Assembly: GCA_013306675.1 (NCBI GenBank)
Contig: JABLUY010000016.1
Location: 1-64,000, forward strand
Direction: 5' to 3'
Length of the DNA stretch: 64,000 nt
From: Thraustochytrium sp. TN22
Lineage: Eukaryota > Sar > Bigyra > Thraustochytrida > Thraustochytriidae
Shown: positions 55,996 to 64,000 of the stretch, piece by piece
Layout of the letters: each line of letters starts with the position of its first letter
Position numbering within the stretch: position 1 is the stretch's first letter
The notes under the pieces: generated by a model
The model's input: the letters and a program-made list of their open reading frames with translations, nothing else
Databases searched by the model: none
What the model was told of the DNA's origin: nothing
Translations under genes and position numbers: made by a program

Positions 55996-56751
55996 GGCCG
56001 CCGAGCCCGCTGCATTGTGCTTGAGGCCGTCCTCCTCGGTGATGACGACCTCGATGCCGTCAAAACTGCCGCTCTTGCTCTCGAGCCAGCGGTGACCGGT
56101 GTGCAGATGGAGGCGGTGCGCGCCAATGGCGGCTTGCGCGCCGCCAGGCGCCAAGACGGTGAGTGTGCCATCGGGCGCAAAGGGCTTGACCTCGCCGTTC
56201 ACGGAGAGGCTCAGGTGCTCCTCAACAACGTCCGGTCCAGTCTTCAGCACGCGCACGAATATGGGTACGGCGCGGTGCGGAAAGCGGTCTGCCCAGGGCG
56301 CCAGGTCGCTGGCGCGGCAAGCGCAGCGCTCCTGCTCGGAGCGCATCTCGCGCACGCCATTGAGCGCAAGGCTGGCGCCATTAATGACGGAGGCCACGTT
56401 GAGCTGCGAGAAGAGCATGCAGCGGTCCCTGAGCAGCAGCAGCTTCTCGCGGCGCGCGAGTTGCGAGGACGCCAGGATGATGGCGCCGAGTACCTCGAAG
56501 GCGTCCACAACAGTATGTCGGCCCTCGCCCTGCGCGAAGTCTGCAAAGAGCCGCCGCAGTGGGCCCGTCTCGGGCGGCTCGCGTACCTTGACCTCGCGGT
56601 CGGCCGTGCCGAAGACCTCGTCGAAGCTGTCCCAGCCCAGGTACACGCCCGCGCCGGTCTCCACAAGCGCGTCCCACATGCGCTCCATGCAGGTCGCCGG
56701 CAGGTCCCAGAACTCCTCTGGCAGCGCCGAGCGCGGATGTAGCCGCGTCAT
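52816..56751 (-). CDS. Large WD40-repeat protein with two or more propellers
   Basis: The product has 1311 residues from MTRLHPRSALPEEFWDL, with start context CGGCAGGATG. Residues 1-200 look like a helical, degenerate EF-hand-type region (FADFAQGEGRHTVVDAFEVL; REKLLLLRDRCMLFSQ). From about 330 onward there are many WD40-like beta repeats (VVSAAEGSRKLLLWDA; ATGTYALHDL; GNVQAVAFDKDCRLAVS; VQVWTARD-like strands), suggesting at least two propellers. A poly-Ala run (about 257-266) and a poly-Gln run (about 764-774) come from CAG/CTG repeats read in different frames. The layout recalls EF-hand plus WD40 flagellar and microtubule proteins (WDR49/WDR64/EML-like), but I cannot name the family. It is a neighbour of the DRC5-like gene. 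Confidence 0.8.
54429..54460. repeat. CTG/CAG coding microsatellite (poly-Gln)
   Basis: About ten CTG units on the plus strand are read as CAG (Gln) codons in the minus-strand WD40 gene. Confidence 0.95.
55963..55994. repeat. CTG/CAG coding microsatellite (poly-Ala)
   Basis: The same trinucleotide as at 54429-54460, but the WD40 gene reads it one frame over as GCA (Ala). Confidence 0.95.
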
Positions 56752-57249
56752 CCTGCCGTCTGCGGCGCGGCGCGGCGCGGCGCGGCGGGGTGTTGAGCTC
56801 CGCGCGCGGCGGCGTCCAGGAGCCACGCAGGCAGTGCTGTGATTGATGCCATGTGCTCGACGTGTGCTTGACATGTCAACGGCCACCATGGTCCCACTCG
56901 TCAGCTCACTCGGCCAGTGACCCGGACGACTCAGAGAGAGAAAGAAAGACTTTTGAGGTACCATGGTAGGGTACCAGGTACCAGGTAGGGTACCATGGTT
57001 TGTTGCTACGGCTCAGCCTGGCCCGAGTCGTCCATTCTCTACTCGAGGCCACGAATTTCTTATAAAATCAAGAACAACCAGAAAGAGTTGGCTCGGGCCG
57101 CGCCTCACCTCCAAGTGACAGCCAGAGACAATACAGCTCCAGAGCACAGTTGTGCTGGTACCACCACCCCATACCATCCAGAAAGACGAGCGAAAGACGA
57201 GCAGCACAATCCACCACGTTAGCTAGGCTACTTCTCACACGTCGTCACA
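56752..57249. other. Spacer with five-base repeats and a GGTACC cluster
   Basis: Next to the WD40 start is a (GCGGC)n tract (56762-56790). At 56957-56998 four GGTACC and two CCATGG palindromes are packed in about 40 bp. The remainder runs into the 3' end of the ankyrin gene. No other gene is seen. Confidence 0.65.
56762..56790. repeat. (GCGGC)n five-base repeat in the WD40-gene leader
   Basis: About five units begin 11 bp upstream of the WD40 gene start codon. Confidence 0.9.
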
Positions 57250-58755
57250 TCAGGCGGAAGCACCAGCCTCGTCAGCGGGCGGATCGGGCGGCGCAGCGAC
57301 ATCGGCGTCGGCGTCGACGTTGGCGCCTGCGCTTGCGTCAACATTGGCGTCGGAGTTGGCGTTGGCGTTGGCGTCAGCATCGACGTCAGCGGGCGTGCGA
57401 ACCTTGTCGACGCCGGTATTGGCCGCGGCCTGGAGGACCTCGGAGAGCGAGTCGAGGCCAGCAGCGGCTTCTAGCACGGCGGCGTCAAGCACTGCGCCCG
57501 CCTTAAGGAGAGCCTCCACGGCCTTCTCGTCACCGGCCTGGGCGGCCATGAGCAGCGGCGTGCGATCGTCGGCAGCGGAGACGTTGGGGTCGGCGCCACG
57601 GGAGAGCAGTAGGGTGAGCGCACTCTGATTGGATACCTGGACGGCGTGGTGGAGCGCGCGGTAGCCGTCTTCGTCGGCGTGCTCGATGTTGGCGCCGCCG
57701 TTGAGCAAGGCGCGCACAACGTCGTTGCGCTCGGTGAGGATGGCGATGTGTAGCGGGGAGAGCTTGGATACATTGTCAATGTTGGGGTCGGCAGCGTTCT
57801 TGAGGAGCGTGGTGATGGCCGGGAACTGGCCGCTGTGGGCGGCGAGGAAGAGGGCGGTCTGGTTGTTGGCGTCCGTGGCGTTCACCTCGGCGCCGGCCTT
57901 GATGAGCTTGAGGATGAGCGGGCCATCGCCGACCATGGCGGCAAGCATGAGCGGCGTGGCGCCGGCGGTTGTGGTGGTTTTGATGTCGGCGCCGGCCTTG
58001 AGCAGGCTGTCCACGGCGCGATGCTGGCGCGAGAGGACGGCGAGCATCAGCGCGGTGGCGCCGTCGCTGCGCTTGAGCTCCACCTGGGCGCCGGCCTCGC
58101 AGAGCTCGTCGATGACTTCGAAGTGGCCCGCCTCGGCGGCCCACATGAGAGCCGTGGCGTCCTCGCACACGCCGTTGAGGTCGACGCCCCGCTCGATGAA
58201 GGCCTTGATGACGTCCAGGTGGCCGCGCTGCGCCGCGAGCTGCAGCGCACCCATGTTCTCGTGCGGTCCGACGAGCGCCGGGCGCACGGGGTCGGCGCCC
58301 AGGTCGAGCAGCGCCCGCACCGCGTCGATGGCGCCGGTGTGCACGGCCTCCTGCAGCGGGCCGGACGGGTGGTTGACGTCGGCGCCGGCCTTGGCGAGCG
58401 CGCGCGCCGCACTAGCGCGGTTGTTCTTGCAGGCGACCGTGAGAGCGCAGGCACCGTCCGGTAGCGTGGCGTCCACGTCAGCGCCGGCGTTGATGAGCGC
58501 CTTGACGACGTCGTAGTCGCCCTTGGCGGCTGCCGGGAAGAGCACCGTCTCGCCGCTGTCGTTGATGACCTTGGCGTCTGCGCCGAACTCCAGCAGTGCG
58601 TCCACGAAGGTGGAGTTGCCCTGCGCCGCCGCGTAGAAGAGCACCGTCTCGCCGCTGCTGTCCGCCGCGTTCGGGTCGGCGCCCTCCGCCGTCAGCAGCC
58701 CCAGCAGCGCATCAAGGTCCAGCTTGCGCACTGCGTCGCGCATAGACTCCGCCAT
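57250..58755 (-). CDS. Ankyrin-repeat protein
   Basis: The product has 501 residues. After a 20-residue leader helix (MAESMRDAVRKLDLDALLGL), about 12 ankyrin repeats fill residues 25-430. Typical features are G-ETVLFYAAAQGN, GADVDATLPDG, ATALMWAAEAGH, GATPLMLAAMVGD and GYRALHHAVQ. The tail (about 445-501) is a low-complexity run of Asp-Ala/Asn-Ala repeats encoded by six-base units (GTCGGC type). No catalytic or membrane domain is present, so it is likely an intracellular adaptor. The start context is CAGCAGGATGG with a (TGCGC)n leader. Confidence 0.9.
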   Translation of the reverse strand: MAESMRDAVRKLDLDALLGLLTAEGADPNAADSSGETVLFYAAAQGNSTFVDALLEFGADAKVINDSGETVLFPAAAKGDYDVVKALINAGADVDATLPDGACALTVACKNNRASAARALAKAGADVNHPSGPLQEAVHTGAIDAVRALLDLGADPVRPALVGPHENMGALQLAAQRGHLDVIKAFIERGVDLNGVCEDATALMWAAEAGHFEVIDELCEAGAQVELKRSDGATALMLAVLSRQHRAVDSLLKAGADIKTTTTAGATPLMLAAMVGDGPLILKLIKAGAEVNATDANNQTALFLAAHSGQFPAITTLLKNAADPNIDNVSKLSPLHIAILTERNDVVRALLNGGANIEHADEDGYRALHHAVQVSNQSALTLLLSRGADPNVSAADDRTPLLMAAQAGDEKAVEALLKAGAVLDAAVLEAAAGLDSLSEVLQAAANTGVDKVRTPADVDADANANANSDANVDASAGANVDADADVAAPPDPPADEAGASA

Positions 58756-59486
58756 CCTGCTGCGCTGCGCTGCGCTGTGCTGCGCCGCTCCGCGCCTCTC
58801 CGCTTTGCGCCGCGCCCACGCCCGCGCCCGGTGACGTTCGTGATTGATCGCTCGGTGATGTGACGATGTGCGCCAGCCTGCTCCAAGCTCGTTTCATAAC
58901 GCACGAGCTTTGTGGTCTCGTGCACGACTTCGCGAACTTCTTGACTCCTTCTCGCGTACCGATTTGCCCCACTTTGAAGGGGCCTATCGCGTACGCGCCC
59001 TTCTTGAGCTTGAAACTGGGTTCGGCAGGAAAAGGGAGAGCGACGCGCAGCAGAGTTCGCTGATACAAGCCTTTTCTCGCCCCGACCTCTCTGTTGCAGG
59101 GGCGGAGCTGGTTTTCGTCAACTACCATCATCGACGTAGAATCTACTGCCACTTCGCCAGTACTTGTACTACGAGCGTGACATGCAGTGACGCAAGGTCG
59201 CGGACTGCACCAGACGAAGGGGCGAAATGCATCTTTTAGGTGCAATCCATGTGCATAGAAGGGAAGAATCATCTGTCTTTGTAGGTGGCATCGTGAGTGA
59301 AAAGGTAACAAGAAGGGCAAGTGCCGAGGTCGAGGAGAAGCCCTCGCGCGTGGCACACGCGCGGTGCGCACAGTTTGGCGGCTCATGCGAAGCGAAGTGG
59401 TGGGTTGCCCTGGTGAAAGCGAGGGCTGGGTGGATTTCTGCGCAAGCGTCATGTTGCAATGAACGTCACGTCGCGGGAAGATTGTC
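58756..59486. other. Spacer between two minus-strand genes
   Basis: These 731 bp start with the (TGCGC)n leader of the ankyrin gene (58761-58785). The remainder is less GC-biased. Open frames on both strands lack coding-like composition. No gene is supported. Confidence 0.6.
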
Positions 59487-60716
59487 TCAGGTGGCGGCGG
59501 CAAGGTGGGCATTGAATGCGGCTCTGAGAGATTCGTAGCGGTCGCAGTAGGGCTTGGGCAGGGACTTGAGCCCGTCGTGGGGTTTGGCCTTGACGTGGAG
59601 CTCGCCGAGATGCACGTGGACGGAAGGCGCGTTCTCGTATTCACAGGCGAGATCGACCTTGAGGCGGTTCTTCTTGCCAGCGCGCAAAAGGCCAACCTCT
59701 TGGTACTTGATGGCGAGCTCGATGAAGATGCGGTCGCCGTGCGCATGGACGTAGGACTTGGTCGCCTTGATGACGGAAGACCCTTTCTCTTCTTGCGGGC
59801 CGACTAGGGAGGTCGTGCCGCGCGCAGGATTGTGGACGCGGTGCCATGACTTGGTCTCCCGATGCTCGCCGTCTTTGTAGCGATTGAAGTGGCCCCGGTA
59901 TTTGCGCTCGACGATGGTGCGTGCCGTGCCGGACACCGAAATGGTGATTTTGGTGATGGGGCCGGCGTCGGACTTTTGGCTGACCTCTAGGATCGTAAAC
60001 ATGCTGCGATGCGAGGCCAGTGCGTAGTTGATGATGAGGTCACCGTGACGGAGGATGAAGAGGCTCCGGGCCTGTTGGTGGGGCGCAAAAGCGCCCAAGC
60101 GCGGAAGTTGCTCGTTCGGCATCGCCGTCGGGGTCGGGAGGATGCCGCAGGGCAGGGCCTCGAAGGGCGCGGGGCAAGCTCCCTTCTGGAGCACGCTGAG
60201 CCTGGGCGAGGTCTCTGGCGGCAGCGCCTGGAAGCTGGGTGGATCGTTGAGGCCGAGTGGGCGGGGGCGCGAATGGGGCACGGAGAAGGCGCTGAGCGAG
60301 CCGATGGTCAGGTCGGTGTCAGCGGAGAAGGCGCCCTCTAGCAGCAGGTCGGTTCCGGGATGGAGCGGCTCTATGTCGGCGAGCAGCACGTCGAGAGGAT
60401 CCGCACCCAGGTCCAGCGACCAAGGTTCGACTGGCGTGCCGGACCTGCGCGCCGGCGCCGGCGCCTCCAGCTCCGGCTCCGCCCCGAGCGTCATCGGGGT
60501 CGGCCTTGACAGCGCCTGCTGCCGGCTGGAGGGCGCAAGCTGCACCGCCCGCCTCGCCCGCTTGGCGCTTGTTTCGGCGCCTGCCTCGGCCTCAGCCTTG
60601 GCGCCGGTCTTGGCGCCTGCGCCGCCGTGCATCTTCATGCGCTTGACGCATCGCGCGGTGCGCGGCGGCACGGCGCCTCCGCCTCTCGCCCCTTGCTCCT
60701 CCTTGGCCCGGAGCAT
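59487..60716 (-). CDS. Unrecognised protein with a conserved-looking C-terminal domain
   Basis: The product has 409 residues from MLRAKEEQGARGGG; Mets at 60782 and further downstream are alternatives. The N-terminal 185 residues are Pro/Ala/Ser-rich and probably disordered. From about 210 to 400 a beta-rich domain appears: SLFILRHGDLIINYALASHR, MFTILEVSQKSDAG, TITISVSGTARTIVE-like strands, then DRIFIELAIKYQEVG and LKVDLACEYENAPSVHVHLG. No membrane segment or signal peptide is present. I do not recognise the family. Nothing in the neighbourhood suggests a role. Confidence 0.7.
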   Translation of the reverse strand: MLRAKEEQGARGGGAVPPRTARCVKRMKMHGGAGAKTGAKAEAEAGAETSAKRARRAVQLAPSSRQQALSRPTPMTLGAEPELEAPAPARRSGTPVEPWSLDLGADPLDVLLADIEPLHPGTDLLLEGAFSADTDLTIGSLSAFSVPHSRPRPLGLNDPPSFQALPPETSPRLSVLQKGACPAPFEALPCGILPTPTAMPNEQLPRLGAFAPHQQARSLFILRHGDLIINYALASHRSMFTILEVSQKSDAGPITKITISVSGTARTIVERKYRGHFNRYKDGEHRETKSWHRVHNPARGTTSLVGPQEEKGSSVIKATKSYVHAHGDRIFIELAIKYQEVGLLRAGKKNRLKVDLACEYENAPSVHVHLGELHVKAKPHDGLKSLPKPYCDRYESLRAAFNAHLAAAT

Positions 60717-63095
60717 CTCCCCAGCCTGAGCTCGCCCGCGCGCGGCGGGGGTGAGCTGGCCAGCTCTTCCAGCCCAGCACACAGCTCCTGCTGCGCTGCT
60801 CGTCTCCCGCCCTGCCTGCCTGCCTTTCCAGCTCGCGCAGGCTTAGGAATCCGGCTTTGCTGCCCGCTGCCGCGCGCCGCTGCCGCAGCTTCCCTCGCTC
60901 GCCTGGCTGGCGCCGGCCGCTCGATCTGTCCTTGCGCGTCTCGCGAGACTCCTGCCTTGACGCCGGCCCGCTCCTGCTGCACGCGCGGCGCGGACACGGG
61001 CGCCTCCCTTTAGCGGCCCTCTGGACGGTCCCCTTCCGGGCCCGGAAGTCCCCTCTCGGCCACTGGCACAAGACGGGCGCTGGAGAACTTGGCCTGGTGG
61101 CCCGCGCGCCCGGCGCCGCGCCGCGGTCCGTGCTGCCAGCGGCCGGCCTGCAGCGCGCGGGTTGCCGGGCGGCCGGTCCCGCGCCTCGCGCCTCGGAGTC
61201 GCGCCTCGCGCCGCGCGCCGCGCGCCCGCGCGCGCCGTGGCACGGACAGCGGCGCACCGCAGTTCATCAGAGCCCGCAGCTGAGCTGCCCCTGCTGCAGC
61301 GCGCGTGTTGCTGTTCATGATTGAGGCCTGGCTGGAGGTGAGGAAGGCACCTCGTGCGCGGGCCCGAGCGGCGGGCCGCCGCGGGCCGGGCGCGCGCGCC
61401 GTGGCCACATGCTCGCTCATGCGCGTGGCGTGCAGTGGGCGAAGAAGGCCGATTCGGGTGGTTTCGTGAGGCCGAGGCGGCGTACCGAAGGCTCCAGGCC
61501 GGCCGGCGTCACTGCAGCCAGCAGCCACCGCGGTAAGCCCGGACAACGCGGGCCAGCATCGCTAGACATCGCCAATCGCCTCCCTCAGGCCGGCCCGCGT
61601 CAGGAGAGCGAGGAAAAGAGGCGGAAACAGCAAGGGCGCGGCCTGCGTCATCCAAGTAGTGGTTTGGGCGCCATGCGCGGTGCCTGTAGCTTGCGCCGCG
61701 TGCGCGCGAGCGACGCGCGCGCCGCCGCGTGCGCGGCAAGACGCCGCAGGGCGCCGCAAGGCTGGGGGGGCGCAAGGAGCGCCGCACGCACGGCACCTTC
61801 AGCGGCTGCTCAGCCGCAGGCCTGGAGTCTCACACCGACGGGGACGCCCCGGTGGCTCGAGCCATCTCAAACTCAAGGCGCTCCGCTTCCAAATCCTCTA
61901 GACATTACCGACATCACCGCCGCTGGCCGCCAGGTAGTGCGCCAGCCAGGTTGCTCTGCGCTGCGCTCGCGGTGCCAGTGGCTTGCGCCTTGAGGCGGCC
62001 CGGCCACGAGCGAGCTCTACTACACAGCCAGCCAGCATCACTGCAAATTTGCCTGCTTCCAGCGAGGGGCGGGGTCCATCTCGCGCCGTGCGCATGCCGT
62101 GCGCGAGGACTACAACTTGCTTTGGACTCGGAGGCGCCCCAGTGGCAAGGCAAGTCACGGTCTGGCTCGCAGCCAGGTCTAGCTCGTCCTAGCTCTGGCG
62201 CGTGCGTTGATGTACTTCCAGAAGAGCAAAGCTGCTGCTCGCTCGCGCGCCTGTCAAGGTCTGACAGGCAGGAAAAACATGCAGATGCTGGAGCTACTGC
62301 GCCGCCGACTCGGGCGGCGGGCCGGGGGAAATCGGGCTGCGGCGGCACGATGGCGACTGCGGCGGGCTACGTAGCCTGGTTGCACGTGCCGCGCCGGGTT
62401 GTGCTCCTCCTCGCAGGTTCACATCAACTAGAAGCTAGCTAGCGAGCTGTAGCTACCTGCGGAGCTGAGCGGAGCTGTGCGTGCTGCAGTCGCGGTTCCG
62501 GACCGCCGGCTGCCAGTCGTTGATGGGTGCAATGTGGGCGTTGACGAGTGAGGCAGTCTCAATGCTGTGCCACCACCTCTCCGCGAGCTGGCACTGCCTC
62601 TGCCAGCACCCGTGGAAGCGGGCCACGAGTCCGGACCGGATGTGGCTCTGGCACCCGCCCAGCCAGCGCCACTGGTCGCGGTGCCAGTGCCAGGGCTGGC
62701 ACGGCGTGGCGGCCACGGTGCGTTGCGCGCCCGCTCCGAGCGCTTCTCCTATTGCGCGCGGTGCGCGGCCGGCAGGGCGGCCTTGCGAGCTCTCTCCAAA
62801 ACTTGAGGATGTTGGTTGCAGCTCGGCGCCAGCGCAGCAGGAGCAGCCAGCTGCCAGGCGAGCAACCAACTAGACTCGCAACGCCGACAGCTCCGACCGA
62901 ATTGCTTTCGGAAATTGGCGTTTGTCGAGGACCCGGAGCATGCGCTCGATTGAGCGCACGGCAGCTAGCAGTCGCAGAGCCAGCCGTCTGCGCCAGCCAC
63001 AGCACAACTGCCCCGACCGCTACCTCTCTCAAGGCTCCGCACTGCATGGCGCAGTGGTGATGGCACTGATGGGTGCGGTGCAGGCAGCTCCGGCG

Positions 63096-63142
63096 GCCGG
63101 GCCGGGCCGGGCCGCGCCTGGGCCGGGCCGGGCCGGGCCGGC
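63096..63142. repeat. GGGCC/GGCCG tandem repeats
   Basis: Two blocks of GGGCC units are separated by GCGCCT. The sequence could form G-quadruplexes, but no function is known. Confidence 0.85.
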
Positions 63143-63148
63143 GTGCAC

Positions 63149-63274
63149 GTGGCGACCACTGCAACGCAACTCGGACAGCACTAACTTGATTTTAAAAGTA
63201 ATCCTCACAGCCAGCTTGCTCTGGCGCGGCCCGGCCCCGCGCTCGTGGCGACCTCTGACGCAACTCGGACAGCT
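63149..63274. repeat. Pair of 31-bp direct repeats
   Basis: GTGGCGACC...GCAACTCGGACAGC occurs at 63149-63179 and again at 63244-63274 with a few differences. Each copy is preceded by a GGCCCGGCC-like run, which suggests a local duplication of about 95 bp. Confidence 0.8.
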
Positions 63275-63580
63275 AGAGTTACCCTGTCACCACACTCCAC
63301 TGGCAGTGGCAGGCGGCTCACAGCAAGTCAGTAAAAACTAGTTGTAACTTGTCAGGGTCCTTCAGCTCCCGGGTGCAGTGCAAGCCAACTTGAAGCCTGC
63401 CAGGGCATCAGTATTAGGAGGACACGGTTCATTCATCATCAGTCTACGCACGCAGATCGGCAAGGAGCGGTGCGCGACGGTCAGGGGCTGACGGATAGGG
63501 TTGTGTAGTGCACGCTGAAGAGCACGCTTTGCATAGCCCGCCAGCTGGCTGCACTGGCAAAAGCCACGGTTCATGATGCC

Positions 63581-64000
63581 TCAGGCGCCACCACGGCGCT
63601 CGCGCTTGATGGCCGGGCCGGCGCCGCTCGCGACGCGACCGCGCTTGGCGGAGGCGCGCGGCGCGAGCGCGAGCGTGCCGGCGCACCATTGCATGAGCTG
63701 CTCGAGCACTTCGCGGGGTTCCGGGCCGGTGTAGTTGTGGCTAAAGTGATCGAGCAGGTGCCAGGTGCCCATGAGCGGGGCTTTTTGGAATGACTCGAAA
63801 ACCACTGGGCTGATGTTGCCGTCTTCGAGCTGGTTGAGCGTGAACCAGAGGTGCGGGATGGAGATTTTGTTGAACTTGGGCCAGCTGCCGCGGCATTGGC
63901 GCACGCCGTCCGGCATGTAGATGCGCGAGTCGTCCAGCGGACCGGCGAGCGAAGCCCAGGCCTGCGCGAGCGAGCGGTCGGCCTGCGCTTGTTTGCAACA
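63581..64000 (-). CDS. Partial protein, 5' end beyond the window
   Basis: The minus frame is open from the right edge to a stop at 63581, giving at least 139 residues. The visible part contains SLAQAWASLAGPLDDSRIYM, WPKFNKISIPHLWFTLNQL and SFQKAPLMGTWHLLDHFSHN, and ends in a basic tail (KRGRVASGAGPAIKRERRGG) that could be a nuclear signal. The Met at 63916 is probably internal, because coding-like sequence continues upstream. No family is recognised. Confidence 0.65.
   Translation of the reverse strand, partial: CCKQAQADRSLAQAWASLAGPLDDSRIYMPDGVRQCRGSWPKFNKISIPHLWFTLNQLEDGNISPVVFESFQKAPLMGTWHLLDHFSHNYTGPEPREVLEQLMQWCAGTLALAPRASAKRGRVASGAGPAIKRERRGGA

Larger units (their letters stand above)
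60717..63580. other. 2.9-kb region without a convincing gene
   Basis: Many overlapping short open frames on both strands lack the C/G third-position pattern of neighbouring genes. The region contains GGGCC runs (63096-63142), a 31-bp direct repeat 95 bp apart (63149-63179 and 63244-63274) and repeated GGTGCCAGTGGC-like words. It could be intergenic, a decayed gene, or an RNA-coding locus. I cannot tell which. Confidence 0.5.

Noticed and set aside
61409-62442. Overlapping 144-237-codon open frames in the 60.7-63.6 kb region
   Set aside because: Arg/Ser/Ala-rich on both strands, with no motif and no coding-like codon pattern.
1-64000. Transposons, virus-like elements, CRISPR arrays, operons
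   Set aside because: I looked for transposase, reverse transcriptase, integrase and capsid-like content, terminal repeats and regular spacer arrays, and saw none.

Overview
The window is nuclear DNA from a GC-rich, intron-poor, gene-dense eukaryotic microbe. About 25 genes can be read as single open frames, and none needs an intron. A thraustochytrid or other labyrinthulomycete (stramenopile) is my best guess. The reasons are the uninterrupted GC-rich genes, the stramenopile-style PTxxPT linkers in a giant secreted protein, and flagellar genes (SAS-6 and a DRC5-like subunit), which imply a flagellated stage. The assignment is inference. I see no rRNA, tRNA, CRISPR array, virus-like element or recognisable transposon.

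Layout. 0-12 kb: a DyP/YfeX-like peroxidase relative that lacks two catalytic residues, convergent with a 3121-residue cysteine-rich secreted, probably GPI-anchored protein. 12-21 kb: a coiled-coil protein, an LRRC40-like LRR protein whose 3' end is repeated downstream, then UGPase and a Derlin that diverge from each other. 21-30 kb: a LIM protein, a DIX plus auxilin-type J-domain protein, a fused CDP-alcohol phosphotransferase/cytidylyltransferase, and an unrecognised zinc-ribbon protein. 30-39 kb: PIG-H and an FHA/forkhead-like protein (divergent), a tetraspanin-like protein and a Rab GTPase (divergent, 126 bp apart), a small four-TM protein, a coding-like but broken stretch, a 120-bp tandem duplication and SAS-6. 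39-50 kb: a mitochondrial HSP90 (TRAP1 type), a coiled-coil protein and a DDT/WHIM chromatin-remodelling subunit. 51-64 kb: a DRC5-like LRR protein, tail to tail with a 1311-residue WD40 protein, an ankyrin protein, an unrecognised protein, a 2.9-kb stretch with no convincing gene, and the 3' part of a gene that runs off the right edge.

How genes relate. There are no operons. Several genes share functional themes: membrane and secretory biology (Derlin, PIG-H, Rab, tetraspanin-like, the lipid fusion protein, the giant secreted protein) and flagellum/centriole (SAS-6, DRC5-like). Most neighbours are divergent or convergent. Two leader-sequence patterns recur: five-base GC-rich repeats upstream of start codons, and the context CAGGATG at six starts.

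The most interesting observations are the lipid-synthesis fusion whose transferase domain has lost its catalytic Asp while the cytidylyltransferase HxGH is kept, the DyP relative without its distal Asp and Arg, the DIX-auxilin fusion, and a VCP-interacting-motif match in the Derlin tail.
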